46,180 bases of DNA from a virus: the IMG/VR virus record IMGVR_UViG_3300046450_002768, positions 1-46,180 of that record; one strand, given 5' to 3'. Position numbers and translations under genes: made by a program. The notes below the pieces were generated by a model. The model was not told where the DNA came from. It saw only the letters and a list, made by a program, of their open reading frames with translations, and made no database searches. How positions within the stretch are numbered: the first letter of the stretch is position 1; every line of letters begins with the position of its first letter. Below are positions 1 to 8,393 of the stretch, one piece after another.

Positions 1-1509
1 ATCATCCAAATCGGTATCATCATTTTGATGAGCGACGATTGATCTAAGATCACCCTTTTCGGTAATGTTAAAGTTGTCTATTTCGAAACATAAATAGTTA
101 CGTCCTGTAATCCATTGTCCATTTTCGCCCCTTCTTCTTACAAAGTCCAAATGACCCACAGCATTACGCCCCATGTGTCTACTTTTCACCACTGTAGCTA
201 TGTGTGTGCCATTTCTAAATGCACTCACATCACGCAATTGCCTTAAATGTTCTGCCTCCTCCTCGCCAATGCCCTCGTCCAAGGCAAGTTCTTTGGCATT
301 TTTAGTCCTTAAGATTACCACCATTTCAGCATACCTTTGTATTCTGTCGGAGTCTGCAATGGCGGTGCTGTCGTCGGCTATCCCTACGCTCCTATTAAAG
401 GAATCACCCGATCTATTTGCTTGGGCCGCAGTTAATACAATTGCATTGGTTTGAACCGCAAGTTGATGTAATTTGTCTACATGGTCACCCAGTGCTTGGT
501 GTTCTCCCCAGTGCCCTTTAACAGATTTTTCATCACACTTAATATAATCATAACAAATTAAAAATGGGTTACCCTCACCCACTTCTCTGTAGTAGAAGTC
601 TAATACTAAAGCTTCGATTTCTTCCATCGATTTGCCGCCGACATATATATGGAATAAATCCGCCTCAGAATCTATTTCATTTGCAGTAGTGTAAACTTGT
701 TCTTTAATTTTTTCATTTTTCCACCATTCATTTTCCTCAAGAGCGTAAACAGGAGCACCTGATAGGGCTGCAAAGAGCCGATGCTTAATAGGCGCACTTC
801 TCATTTCGGTGTCCACCATCAACACTGGTATTTTATGCTCTTTAAGAATATGCCACCCTACATGGTTTAACATGGTCGTCTTACCCTGACCTCCTCGCGC
901 CACCACTACGTGCACTGCACCTTTTCTAAGTTTGCCATAATAATCTGTAAATAATTTATAGGGCCAATCATAACCTATGTCGTTTGGTTTGGGGTTGGCT
1001 GCATTTTCCTCCAACTGTTCAATGTAACCCTTAAATAATTTCTCAGGTTTTTCTTGATTGGCCAAAGGTAATCTTACCTCGTCGGACCATTTTGAATTTA
1101 TTTCATTATGTATATCGTAAAGAGGTTTACTGCTGTTGAGCGAGCTCTCGATTTTCTTAAGAACAGCCTTGGTGTCCCTACGATATTGAAGGTCTCTCAG
1201 TTGGTAGATTAATTCCTCAATACTGTCTTCTTCGGGAGGGTTGAATGAAATACTTTTTACGTACGGACAAAGAGACTTACCCTTTTCATCAGTAATGTTA
1301 TGGGCGTGAATTTTATCAGCTACCGTAATTGAGTCGGTTTTTCTGTCCTCAGATAAGGCATTATGAATTACATCAAATATTGCCTTATGAGAGGGTACGT
1401 GAAATAAATCACGAGTGAGAATCTTTCGGTAACGGATAATTTGAGCAGGATAATTAAGTATGCCGGCTAATACGTCTTTTTCGGTTTCTGTAGAATAGTC
1501 TTTGGTCAT
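1..1509 (-). CDS. dnaB: DnaB-type replicative helicase, C-terminus beyond the left edge
   Basis: Translating the minus strand from the ATG at 1509 gives 503 codons open to position 1, so the gene is partial. The N-terminal ~110 residues resemble a DnaB N-terminal domain. A RecA-fold ATPase follows, with Walker A ARGGQGKTT (Lys about residue 210) and a Walker B-like LICYDYIK near 315. The stretch reading QANRSGD matches the DnaB H3/sensor region. The family is a hexameric 5'-3' helicase that unwinds DNA at the phage replication fork. Upstream lies a 15-bp dyad that may hold its promoter. No primase domain is visible. Confident of the family; the exact DnaB/gp41 subgroup is not resolved. Confidence 0.88.
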   Translation of the reverse strand, partial: MTKDYSTETEKDVLAGILNYPAQIIRYRKILTRDLFHVPSHKAIFDVIHNALSEDRKTDSITVADKIHAHNITDEKGKSLCPYVKSISFNPPEEDSIEELIYQLRDLQYRRDTKAVLKKIESSLNSSKPLYDIHNEINSKWSDEVRLPLANQEKPEKLFKGYIEQLEENAANPKPNDIGYDWPYKLFTDYYGKLRKGAVHVVVARGGQGKTTMLNHVGWHILKEHKIPVLMVDTEMRSAPIKHRLFAALSGAPVYALEENEWWKNEKIKEQVYTTANEIDSEADLFHIYVGGKSMEEIEALVLDFYYREVGEGNPFLICYDYIKCDEKSVKGHWGEHQALGDHVDKLHQLAVQTNAIVLTAAQANRSGDSFNRSVGIADDSTAIADSDRIQRYAEMVVILRTKNAKELALDEGIGEEEAEHLRQLRDVSAFRNGTHIATVVKSRHMGRNAVGHLDFVRRRGENGQWITGRNYLCFEIDNFNITEKGDLRSIVAHQNDDTDLDD

Positions 1510-1522
1510 CTGTTGGCTTGTT

Positions 1523-1551
1523 AGTGTCTGTATTTTTTGATTTTAAGTCAA
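1523..1551 (-). promoter_or_regulatory. Putative promoter/operator of the helicase gene
   Basis: On the minus strand TTGACT (1551-1546) is followed after 17 nt by GACACT (1528-1523), a weak -10. The -35 is embedded in the 15-bp imperfect dyad TTGACTTAAAATCAA (1551-1537), which recurs identically at 34060-34046. The ATG is at 1509, so the leader would be only a few nucleotides. Confidence 0.45.
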
Positions 1552-1555
1552 TGCC

Positions 1556-1972
1556 TTAAAGTAGGATATCAAATTTATGCTTAAAAAAGTCATAAGTTAA
1601 AAGCGGTACTTCCTCTTCTTCAACTTCAATTAAAATAAAGTTATTATTTTTAAGCCATACAGATTTTTCGTAATCCCTTTTAATCCCATCAAGATATTTT
1701 GAGCGAGAATTATTATGAAAAAACTTATTAAAGGAAGAGTGTTGTTTCCCTTGCACTTCAATTGCTATTTTTTTGGTAGCATTAAGAAGGTCGACGCTCA
1801 TTCTGGAGCCAAAAACGGGAAACTCTTCATAAACTATGCAATTTTCCCAGTATGGCTTTAAGAATGATTTTGTTTGAAACTGAACTTTAGAGCGACTTTT
1901 TTTATTCCAATCTATTAGATATTTAGTTACGTTTTTAGACTGCTGCCTTCCGTATATGTTGTATAGTCTCAT
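1556..1972 (-). CDS. PD-(D/E)XK (VSR/DUF559-like) nuclease, putative
   Basis: A 138-residue protein with the pattern MSVDLL...KKIAIEVQGKQH around the middle, followed by RDYEKSVWLKNNNFILIEVEE. This is the D...ExQ and trailing charged helix/strand arrangement seen in VSR/DUF559-type PD-(D/E)XK nucleases, so a nicking, repair or free-standing homing-type endonuclease is plausible. The open frame extends upstream to 2029, but that extension reads the T-arm and acceptor of the tmRNA, so I place the start at the ATG at 1972, 16 bp past the tmRNA 3' end. The N-terminal 40 residues are basic. Function is inferred from the motif only. Confidence 0.6.
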   Translation of the reverse strand: MRLYNIYGRQQSKNVTKYLIDWNKKSRSKVQFQTKSFLKPYWENCIVYEEFPVFGSRMSVDLLNATKKIAIEVQGKQHSSFNKFFHNNSRSKYLDGIKRDYEKSVWLKNNNFILIEVEEEEVPLLTYDFFKHKFDILL

Positions 1973-1987
1973 TTTAATTACATAAAT

Positions 1988-2400
1988 TGGTGGAAGCGGC
2001 GGGAATCGAACCCGCGTCTTTAGAGCCATCGGCTCAGATATACTACAAGCTTAGTCAGTATTATTTAACTCGCTTGGCAGGTTACTGACAAACAGCTTAC
2101 ACGAGTTCGTGGTGCAATTTCTTTAACCTAGCTCGAACCACTCTAAACACTAGGTTTTTGCTCGCTATCGTCGCCCTAGCTCCTTAACGAGCATCTAGAG
2201 TAGGACGGGGCAGAACTTAAGCTGCCAGCGCGGCTTCTTGGAAACCGAAACGTGCGAGAATCTCGTCCGCTTCTGCTACCGAAGGAGCCATGTCAATATT
2301 ACTATTGGCATATATGTTTTAATGGAAGTTTAAAGAGGCCAACCATTATCCTCCGCTTGCAATCTAGCGTAAGAATCTAAATCGAATCCAGTACGCTCCC
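1988..2400 (-). ncRNA. ssrA: tmRNA (transfer-messenger RNA), one-piece
   Basis: The minus strand starts GGGAGCGTACTGGATTCGA, the typical tmRNA 5' end, and finishes GGGTTCGATTCCC (T-arm), CGCTTCC and ACCA. The 7-bp acceptor GGGAGCG/CGCTTCC pairs fully with one G-U, and CCA is encoded. At 413 nt it is of normal one-piece length. An internal frame ends ...ALAA then TAA, the usual proteolysis tag C-terminus. tmRNA with SmpB rescues stalled ribosomes and tags the nascent chain for ClpXP-type proteases; this phage also carries a ClpP. It sits between the recombinase and a nuclease gene. Confidence 0.95.
2217..2288 (-). other. tmRNA tag-peptide reading frame
   Basis: In-frame codons run from GCT (2288) to TAA (2219-2217) and end AALAA. 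The resume codon is not certain: GCT at 2288, GCA at 2276 or GCG at 2270 would give tags of 23, 19 or 17 residues. All are longer than the ten-residue E. coli tag, and the core ADEILARFGFQ is unlike the common ANDE... start. The LAA end is the ClpXP degron. Confidence 0.75.
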
Positions 2401-2407
2401 ATAACGT

Positions 2408-2436
2408 ATGTTACACATGATTTGAATAAAGAGCAA
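2408..2436 (-). promoter_or_regulatory. tmRNA promoter
   Basis: TTGCTC (2436-2431), 17-nt spacer, TAACAT (2413-2408), then 7 nt to the first G of the mature tmRNA at 2400. The predicted start coincides with the mature 5' end, so little or no 5' processing may be needed. Confidence 0.6.
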
Positions 2437-2441
2437 GCATA

Positions 2442-3539
2442 TTAAGATTTTTTCAATACATCTCTAAATTTATGAAATAAATATTTTCCAATCTCCTTAT
2501 TTTCCTCTAGGTATTTTCTTAAGTTATCAATACCTTGATGCTGTTTCTTGAATTCTAATGTGGTTTTTTGTTCTACCTCTTCAATAACTTCGTCGGATAT
2601 CGTCACCCATGCACCTTTAGCCGTAGCCATATCCCACATTAACATCATGTCAACGACCTCATATTCAACCCAGATACTTTTCCCACCTGTCCTGCCATAC
2701 TTAATTGGGTAGCGTACCTCAACCCCAGTTTTTTCGTTGGCGCTTTTTCTAAAAATAACCTTACACCAGTGCCCTAACTGTTCCCCTTTCCCATTAGGCT
2801 GTGTAGAGATTATATCTTTAGACCAGCGTGGTTGAAATTCTAAAATCCAATCACTATAGTGAAGAGCAGCATTACCCCCAGAAGCATTTGTAACTTTGGG
2901 GTCCCCTTTTTCGTATGGATTAATTTTAATCTGACTCCTTACTTGAGAAACCATATAGCAAATATGGCCCTTACTTGCAAATGACAGGGCCATTCTTTTT
3001 AAGAAGTCCGAGGTTAAGAGGGATCCGCCAGCCACTTTAACAGCTTCATCAGAACTCTTTTCTAAATCCCCACGAGGCACCAAGGCATCCATAGAGTCTA
3101 TAATGAACATATATCGTACATCGTGAGGATTATCGTGCACTAGTCCTCTGAAAAAATTTATTACTGATTCAAAAATATTACATTTATATACAAACCATTT
3201 TTCGTCGTTTTGATCAACTCCTGATCTTTCAATCATATCATCAGAAAGTCTACCTTCTGACTTAACATAAATCACCATAGAATTTTCCATCTTTTGAAAA
3301 TTCCTAGCGAAGGATAAGGCGCAAGATGTCTTACCCCCCTCAGTAACCCCTGAGGCTCTAATAACCCCCGGCTTTATACCACCCCCCATTTCAATATCTA
3401 GCTTTAGGCTACCGCTTGAAATGGTGTAATCCCGCTCTTCTTCAAAGTTGTAGTGATCCCCTTTATTTTGACTGAGATACGCTTGAATTTGCCCAAGAGG
3501 CCCCACCGTGCTGGTTTCTTCTTTTTTCTTTTTCTTCAT
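2442..3539 (-). CDS. uvsX: RecA/UvsX-family recombinase
   Basis: 365 residues. RecA-fold core with Walker A GVTEGGKT (residues 64-71), a catalytic-type segment YVKSEGR near 95 and Walker B MFIIDSMDAL near 145. A VSQVRSQIKINPY segment resembles the RecA/UvsX L1 region, followed by NASGGNAALHYSDWI, the L2-like part. The length is close to phage UvsX (about 350-390). The family forms filaments on ssDNA and drives strand exchange in recombination-dependent replication and repair. The start ATG at 3539 overlaps the stop of the upstream glycosyltransferase by 4 nt. The N-terminus is lysine-rich. The tmRNA gene follows immediately downstream. Confidence 0.85.
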   Translation of the reverse strand: MKKKKKEETSTVGPLGQIQAYLSQNKGDHYNFEEERDYTISSGSLKLDIEMGGGIKPGVIRASGVTEGGKTSCALSFARNFQKMENSMVIYVKSEGRLSDDMIERSGVDQNDEKWFVYKCNIFESVINFFRGLVHDNPHDVRYMFIIDSMDALVPRGDLEKSSDEAVKVAGGSLLTSDFLKRMALSFASKGHICYMVSQVRSQIKINPYEKGDPKVTNASGGNAALHYSDWILEFQPRWSKDIISTQPNGKGEQLGHWCKVIFRKSANEKTGVEVRYPIKYGRTGGKSIWVEYEVVDMMLMWDMATAKGAWVTISDEVIEEVEQKTTLEFKKQHQGIDNLRKYLEENKEIGKYLFHKFRDVLKKS

Positions 3540-4735
3540 AAAAGTTTATTTTTAATTTCTACCGCTTCATCTGTTAGTGTCGGGATATTGTGTCTGCGAC
3601 CAAATGCTTCAAACGTATTGGCGATTTGAGATTGTAACTCTCTATTGTGTTCGAAATAACAGTTCAATTCTACGTGCCACGGATCAGTGTCTAAGGGGCA
3701 TGGTGTATTTTTGATTTTAAAAGCGTAAAGGAACGCGTTGTCCCAACTTTCTTTTTGATAAAAATATTTAAATAAAGAGTAAGAAGACTCCATTCGCCGA
3801 GGGTTGAGTAGAGCCGAAGTTGCCCAGTCTTCAACAGCCTCTTCAAATTGATGAAGTCTAAAATGAATCTGCCCTCTCAAATAATAAGAGTACCAATTTA
3901 AACCTGCCTCATCAAAGGTTTCCATGTATTTATTCCAATAATCAAGTCCTCTCCTGAGGAACTGGCCCACCTGATGCTTTCCGTAGGGAAAAAATTGAAA
4001 ACAATATGGATTATCAACAGAAAAACCTGTATAATTAAAAGACTTGGCTAAGTAAAATAAATGGTAACGCTGATCATTCAAAGTTGTACCGTCTCTAAAA
4101 CGTTCATGAAGTTGGTTTTCTAACTTTAAGACATCTTGAAGAAATTTAATGGGGTTGTGGGAAGTATTCCCCGAGCCTAACGCCACGTGCCTAAAGGCGA
4201 ACGGCATATTCCCTTGAACAGGTGACCGTGTTTCTTCGTTACTTGAGCCCTCCTCCTTTTTAAGGTGGATTGTTTCATGAGCCACGTCGTCCGCCCAAAA
4301 CCAAGGCAAAGAAGCTTTCCACAACCACATGCGAGGGACTACATGGTTTCCTGCTTTATAAGTTACACTCCATGATTCATTATCTTGAATGATAGACCAA
4401 TCAAAATTTTCATCCACCTCAATTCCCTCATCTGCATCAATTCTAAGAATATAATCACACTCGTGGGGGCTGGCCTTTAAGAAGTCCCATGAATGTTGTC
4501 TATTTATTCCATGACCCTTCCACCCTATTTTGCTTTGATAAAGTTTACCCGGGATTTTTTCTTTTTCAAAGAAATTTTTGATTATTTCTTGAGTTCCGTC
4601 GGTTGAACCGTTGTCTACCAAAACCCAGTAGTCAATGTAATCTACAGCGCTTTTAAGCATCCTTTCAATAACGGGAGCCTCATTCTGAACATGCGTCCAG
4701 AGACAGAGTTTAACTTTATTTTGCTTTCTTGCCAT
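3536..4735 (-). CDS. Family 2 glycosyltransferase with helical-repeat C-terminus
   Basis: 399 residues. The N-terminal ~110 residues are a GT-A domain: KLCLWTHVQNEAPVIERML, then WVLVDNGSTDGTQEII and a DxD-type ILRIDADEG (about residue 97). This matches GT2 enzymes that use nucleotide sugars and a metal. From about 230 the protein is rich in Trp/Tyr/Phe with helical segments (YSYYLRGQIHFRLHQFEEAVEDW) that look TPR-like, as in many bacterial GT2 proteins. It overlaps its neighbours at both ends and belongs to the carbohydrate operon. The acceptor is unknown; virion, DNA or host-surface glycan are all possible. Confidence 0.8.
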   Translation of the reverse strand: MARKQNKVKLCLWTHVQNEAPVIERMLKSAVDYIDYWVLVDNGSTDGTQEIIKNFFEKEKIPGKLYQSKIGWKGHGINRQHSWDFLKASPHECDYILRIDADEGIEVDENFDWSIIQDNESWSVTYKAGNHVVPRMWLWKASLPWFWADDVAHETIHLKKEEGSSNEETRSPVQGNMPFAFRHVALGSGNTSHNPIKFLQDVLKLENQLHERFRDGTTLNDQRYHLFYLAKSFNYTGFSVDNPYCFQFFPYGKHQVGQFLRRGLDYWNKYMETFDEAGLNWYSYYLRGQIHFRLHQFEEAVEDWATSALLNPRRMESSYSLFKYFYQKESWDNAFLYAFKIKNTPCPLDTDPWHVELNCYFEHNRELQSQIANTFEAFGRRHNIPTLTDEAVEIKNKLL

Positions 4736-5141
4736 TTGATAAAAAGATTTTAGAGTCTACTTCTGTGAGGCCCTTTTTTTGTCTTTCAAAAACTACAGAT
4801 TGGTCATATTTAACTGGATCGGGTAGTGTTAAATCTACCACACTATTTAATTTAAATTCGTTTATTTTTTTATATAGAATTTTTTTACCTTTTCCTGATA
4901 AGAAAAAATTAAGTGAATTAGGGTACCAGTCTAAATTAATTTGAGACCAAAGGTCTAAATTTTCACAAAGAGGCCAAAGTTTTTTTGCTATACCCATTTC
5001 TCTTATCCATTCTCCTGTAGAAAAGAAACTCGGGTCATCTACAAGCTGCCAAATCAATACATGCCATTTATTTCTTAAAACGGGAGGTTTCTGCGTTTTG
5101 CCACTCAGAATTTCACGATATATTTTGTAATGTTGCTTCAC
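4716..5141 (-). CDS. Hypothetical protein between Gmd and a glycosyltransferase
   Basis: 141 residues, not recognised. It begins with GTG at 5141, inside the end of gmd (29-nt overlap), and ends 20 nt inside the next gene. The sequence is Trp-rich (RNKWHVLIWQLVDD, SFFSTGEWIREMGIAKKLWPL) with a basic C-terminus and no signal peptide or membrane helix. No alternative ATG lies near the N-terminus, so GTG is the best start. Its position in an overlapping chain suggests co-expression with the glycan genes. The DPSFFSTGEW segment hints at a small conserved domain, but I cannot name it. Confidence 0.6.
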   Translation of the reverse strand: MKQHYKIYREILSGKTQKPPVLRNKWHVLIWQLVDDPSFFSTGEWIREMGIAKKLWPLCENLDLWSQINLDWYPNSLNFFLSGKGKKILYKKINEFKLNSVVDLTLPDPVKYDQSVVFERQKKGLTEVDSKIFLSNGKKAK

Positions 5142-6201
5142 TTAAGTCATGTTGTACCATTTTTTTGACTAAATTGCAAAAGGAATTTTTAGGTAACCAC
5201 CCTAATTCTTTCTTGGCCTCAGTAGGGTCACCCCATAATAGCTCTACTTCTGCGGGGCGATAAAAGTCTGGGTTGACCTTTACAAGGGTGTATTTATGGG
5301 AACCCTCAAGCCCTATATATTTTTCGTTTAATCCCTCTCCATCCCACTTTCCGTGGAATTCAGCAACCTTAAAGGCTTCTTCAACAAATTCTCTAATAGA
5401 ATGAGTTTCTCCACTTGCAAGCAGGTAATCTTTGGGCCTGTCTTGATTCAACATAAGCCAAATACCGTCTACAAAATCCTCACTATCACTCCAATCTCTC
5501 TTGGCATCAAGGTTTCCCAATTCGATAGGATCAAATACCGCAGGTTGTCCGTGGCGGTTCCTCCAGTTGTCTACACTTTTGATTGCCTGAAATATTTTAG
5601 CAACTCCTTTGGAAATTTTTCTAGTTACAAATTCCTCCCCCCGCTTAACACCTTCGTGGTTAAATAAAATTCCGTGAATAGCGTATAGGTCATAGGACTC
5701 CCTGTAAACTTTTACAAGATGATGTGCGGCACACTTTGACGCCCCATAAGGGCTACGAGGCTTCATGGGGTGCTGCATATCTTGGGGGGAATAATCTATA
5801 TTGCCAAATTCTTCACTGCTTCCAGCGCTATAAAAACGGCAATCGGGCTTAAAATTACGGATCGATTCTAAGCAACGAAGAACCCCTAGTGCATTTACAT
5901 CTAAAACATGAAGAGGCATATCCCAGCTACATCCAACAAAGCTATTAGCTGCAAAATTTACAAAATAATCAGGTTGGATTTTTTTTACAAGCTCATTAAT
6001 ACTAACTTCGTCTGTAAGGTCACCTGACACTAGTTCAAAATTTGGGTTATTTTTAAAATCTTTAATATTAGAAAAATTGGGGGTGGCGGAGCGTCTCATC
6101 ATTCCGTAAACATGATTATCTTCATCGCGGAGCAAATATTCGCTCATGTTGGCTCCATCCTGCCCAAGAACCCCAGTTATAAGAATTTTTCTTTTTTTCA
6201 T
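5113..6201 (-). CDS. gmd: GDP-mannose 4,6-dehydratase
   Basis: 362 residues, the normal length for Gmd. Rossmann motif ITGVLGQDGANMSEYLL at residues 8-24; SAGSSEEFG near 128 supplies the Ser/Glu catalytic pair; YGASKCAAH near 153 has the catalytic Tyr-x3-Lys. RDWSDSEDFVDGIWLML and PKDYLLASGETHSIREF are typical Gmd segments. It converts GDP-D-mannose to GDP-4-keto-6-deoxymannose, precursor of GDP-fucose, -rhamnose or -perosamine. The window also encodes a phosphomannomutase (41217-41933) upstream of this step and a GT10 fucosyltransferase (20708-21637) downstream. No obvious Fcl/WcaG reductase was seen, so the host may complete GDP-fucose or another reductase may act. Confidence 0.92.
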   Translation of the reverse strand: MKKRKILITGVLGQDGANMSEYLLRDEDNHVYGMMRRSATPNFSNIKDFKNNPNFELVSGDLTDEVSINELVKKIQPDYFVNFAANSFVGCSWDMPLHVLDVNALGVLRCLESIRNFKPDCRFYSAGSSEEFGNIDYSPQDMQHPMKPRSPYGASKCAAHHLVKVYRESYDLYAIHGILFNHEGVKRGEEFVTRKISKGVAKIFQAIKSVDNWRNRHGQPAVFDPIELGNLDAKRDWSDSEDFVDGIWLMLNQDRPKDYLLASGETHSIREFVEEAFKVAEFHGKWDGEGLNEKYIGLEGSHKYTLVKVNPDFYRPAEVELLWGDPTEAKKELGWLPKNSFCNLVKKMVQHDLSEATLQNIS

Positions 6202-7307
6202 TCAAAAAGCTTATTAAGATTTTTTTCAAAATCATTATACGGTACATCTTCGTAAGATAAAGATGGGGAGAATTGATCCCGGTGACCCTGTCTTTGTTCT
6301 TTATTCCCCTCCAATTCGCCGTGGGCCAAAAGGGCCGCGACAGAAGAAATTGGAAATGCGGTTGCCTTTTGCATTGCCGTAAAGTTGTTATCGCTAATGA
6401 TTACTCTTTCTTTTTTCCACGAAAGTCCCTTGCTATCTTTAGCAGAAGCCATAATTATTACGGCATCTTCTGTACTAGTCTCGTAGGCTGCACTCTTGTC
6501 AATTAAAGTTCGTAATGTTTTGTCATCAAGCTTACATTTATTCATTAAAAAGTCTATTAGCTTGTGGTGGCCCACCCATCGCAGGGTTTTGTACATACAG
6601 TTTTTTACGCCTCGTCTTTGCATTGATTTTATGGAATGGGCCGCGCCGCCACTTGTACAGAAAGACTCTAGACCTACGCACCCTTCCCACTCAGGTTCCT
6701 CTAGAGTATAATGAGAAAGACCCGGTGTGGTTACTATCTTACCGTTTACCAATATTTCACAATCGTCTCGATATTCATTAAGCAAGCCATCAATAGACCA
6801 CGTTGCCAGATATTTAAGTGGTCCAGAGGGGCGTTTTAATGGAATCCCACCAACCATCATTTCTACCGTATGTACTGGTGCGTGGATTTGGTGGTAGCCG
6901 TGCTCCGCTAAGATGTTAACCCACCCCGGCGCAAGACCTAGGTCGGTCATGACTGGCTTGGTGGCCACTTTTTTGGCGTATTCATTTATGTTATGTGAAA
7001 CATCTACCCTACCCCCAAGATCACAATAACGAATATTATTTTCAATACACCACATACCCACCCCTTGGGTTTGGTGATAGGGTAAGCTGCTTATTACCAC
7101 GTCGGGGGACTCCTCCTTGATAATCTTGTAAATGTCTTCGTTGCCCTCTACCTGAGAGGTCCTAGCTGTTGGCACTAGGGATTGGACATCTGTTAGTGCC
7201 TCTTTAGAAACATCTAATACTTGCGCGTCAAAGTTAAGTTTTGCCATCGACCACGTGATCGCCCGACCCATTCTTCCGCCGCCGCAAATAACAACCTTTT
7301 TTTTCAT
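6198..7307 (-). CDS. Saccharopine/lysine 6-dehydrogenase family oxidoreductase
   Basis: 369 residues. Rossmann motif ICGGGRMGRAITWSM at residues 7-21; TDLGLAPGWVNILAEHGY near 145; GGIPLKRPSGPLKYLATWS near 177; YKTLRWVGHHKLIDFL near 245. These are hallmarks of the saccharopine dehydrogenase C-terminal fold as found in L-lysine 6-dehydrogenases and bacterial saccharopine reductases. The lysine dehydrogenases oxidise lysine to 2-aminoadipate 6-semialdehyde with NAD(P). Its ATG touches the stop of a SET-domain gene and its own stop overlaps gmd. An aldehyde dehydrogenase that could use the semialdehyde lies in the same operon (9176-10729). Carboxynorspermidine-type activity is an alternative. The family is clear, the substrate inferred. 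Confidence 0.75.
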   Translation of the reverse strand: MKKKVVICGGGRMGRAITWSMAKLNFDAQVLDVSKEALTDVQSLVPTARTSQVEGNEDIYKIIKEESPDVVISSLPYHQTQGVGMWCIENNIRYCDLGGRVDVSHNINEYAKKVATKPVMTDLGLAPGWVNILAEHGYHQIHAPVHTVEMMVGGIPLKRPSGPLKYLATWSIDGLLNEYRDDCEILVNGKIVTTPGLSHYTLEEPEWEGCVGLESFCTSGGAAHSIKSMQRRGVKNCMYKTLRWVGHHKLIDFLMNKCKLDDKTLRTLIDKSAAYETSTEDAVIIMASAKDSKGLSWKKERVIISDNNFTAMQKATAFPISSVAALLAHGELEGNKEQRQGHRDQFSPSLSYEDVPYNDFEKNLNKLFE

Positions 7308-7807
7308 TATTCCCTTTCAAAAACTTCAGGGTCAGGTATCGGGGCAATGCCTCGCCCTATCCAGTAACCTTTTCCGTAATTCCATGTTAATTCTGACGCC
7401 TTTTTAATATCAAAGGCCGCATAAAATGTAATCCACCCTTTGTTTGTTCCTTTAATCGATCCGTATTTCCAGTAACAGTTAGGGTGGTCAGCATGGTTGT
7501 ACATCATTGCATACCCTAGTGGTAATAAACACCAACCTTCTTTTTCATGTGGAAAAATATAATCAATTAAAACGCCTTGAATACCTACGGCGTGTTCTAA
7601 TGAAATTGTGGGGCAAATTTCGACGGCATCCCCTTTTTTAAAGTCTTCTCCCGCAAAAACCCCTCGAAGTCCAATTTTGGACTCTTTTATCTCTAACTTT
7701 CCTGTATTGTTATCTATAGAAGGCCCTTCGTGGCAAAAGGTGTCCTTTAGGGAACGGGCTGCCAAAAATGTAGCCATTTTATTGAAATAGTCGTTATCTT
7801 CACTCAT
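7307..7807 (-). CDS. SET-domain protein, putative protein-lysine methyltransferase
   Basis: 166 residues. GLRGVFAGEDFKKGDAVEICP (residues 47-67) is the start of a SET domain, NHADHPNC near 105 is the NHxxxPN motif that binds the methyl donor S-adenosylmethionine, and ASELTWNYGKGYW near 140 holds the ELTxDY-like end of the active site. SET proteins transfer methyl groups to protein lysines. Pre- and post-SET cysteine clusters are absent, as usual in small bacterial or viral forms. Start and stop overlap the HAD and lysine-dehydrogenase-like genes. A second, shorter SET-like gene is at 45752-46063. Targets (virion, ribosome, host protein) are unknown. Confidence 0.75.
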   Translation of the reverse strand: MSEDNDYFNKMATFLAARSLKDTFCHEGPSIDNNTGKLEIKESKIGLRGVFAGEDFKKGDAVEICPTISLEHAVGIQGVLIDYIFPHEKEGWCLLPLGYAMMYNHADHPNCYWKYGSIKGTNKGWITFYAAFDIKKASELTWNYGKGYWIGRGIAPIPDPEVFERE

Positions 7808-8208
7808 TATAACTCTTCAATCCTTTTGGCTTTGTCGTCAATAACCAAGTCGTAAGGGGGTTTCATAAAGAGACCCTTTGTTCCTGTGTGGAGCTCGTGA
7901 AATTTACAGCCCCACTCTTCGAGCTGTTTCCATGTAAAATCATAATAGTCCTTGAGGGAAGAACCACCCCGTGCTGTCCAATAAACAATTTTCCACCCTT
8001 CGTTAAAGAGTTTATTTATTTTAGCAATATTTTCTTGACTTGGCTCCGCTAGGTTGTATTTTCTTTTACCTGAGTAAAAACAAATAGTTTCATCAATGTC
8101 TACAAGAGCGACCTTTTGCTCACCGCTAGGCGCAAACCGGTTCGATTCATGAAACTCTGTGGATTCTGATAATTCTTCGTATTGATTGGCTTCTTCTCCG
8201 TACGTCAT
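7807..8208 (-). CDS. HAD-superfamily phosphatase
   Basis: 133 residues from the ATG at 8208, chosen because it has a GGAAGAG Shine-Dalgarno 6 nt upstream and makes a 4-nt ATGA overlap with the preceding gene; an in-frame ATG at 8223 is possible. Motif I VDIDETIC has the two catalytic Asp residues. WKIVYWTARGG is motif II and the C-terminal MKPPYDLVIDDKAKRIEEL provides motifs III and IV. This compact, nearly capless HAD layout occurs in phosphatases of capsule, LPS and nucleotide metabolism. In this operon it probably dephosphorylates a sugar phosphate or similar intermediate. The substrate cannot be read from sequence. Confidence 0.75.
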   Translation of the reverse strand: MTYGEEANQYEELSESTEFHESNRFAPSGEQKVALVDIDETICFYSGKRKYNLAEPSQENIAKINKLFNEGWKIVYWTARGGSSLKDYYDFTWKQLEEWGCKFHELHTGTKGLFMKPPYDLVIDDKAKRIEEL

Positions 8209-8393
8209 ATTCGACTCTTCCATTTAGTGATTTTCCCTGTTAGTTTGTCTATGTATAGATATATTGCCATATTTTTACCTTCTTTACAATTAAAAAAATT
8301 AATTATTTCAATTAAAAATGGATAACTTTTCTCGCCTATTTTGGGGCCTCCCATTTTAGTTGTTTTTTTTTTGGCTTTCCGTCGTTTTTTCAT
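8205..8393 (-). CDS. Small basic hypothetical protein
   Basis: 62 residues with a very basic N-terminus (KKRRKAKKKTTK) and a C-terminal YLYIDKLTGKITKWKS segment. It starts at the ATG at 8393, overlapping the stop of clpP by 4 nt, and overlaps the HAD gene at its end, so it is embedded in the operon. No family is recognised. The Lys/Arg tail could bind nucleic acid, or the gene could be a remnant; it has no membrane helix. Confidence 0.5.
   Translation of the reverse strand: MKKRRKAKKKTTKMGGPKIGEKSYPFLIEIINFFNCKEGKNMAIYLYIDKLTGKITKWKSRI

Noticed and set aside
1973-2029. N-terminal extension of the nuclease frame (residues reading ALKTRVRFPPLPP)
   Set aside because: It translates the T-arm and acceptor of the tmRNA, so the start is placed at 1972.
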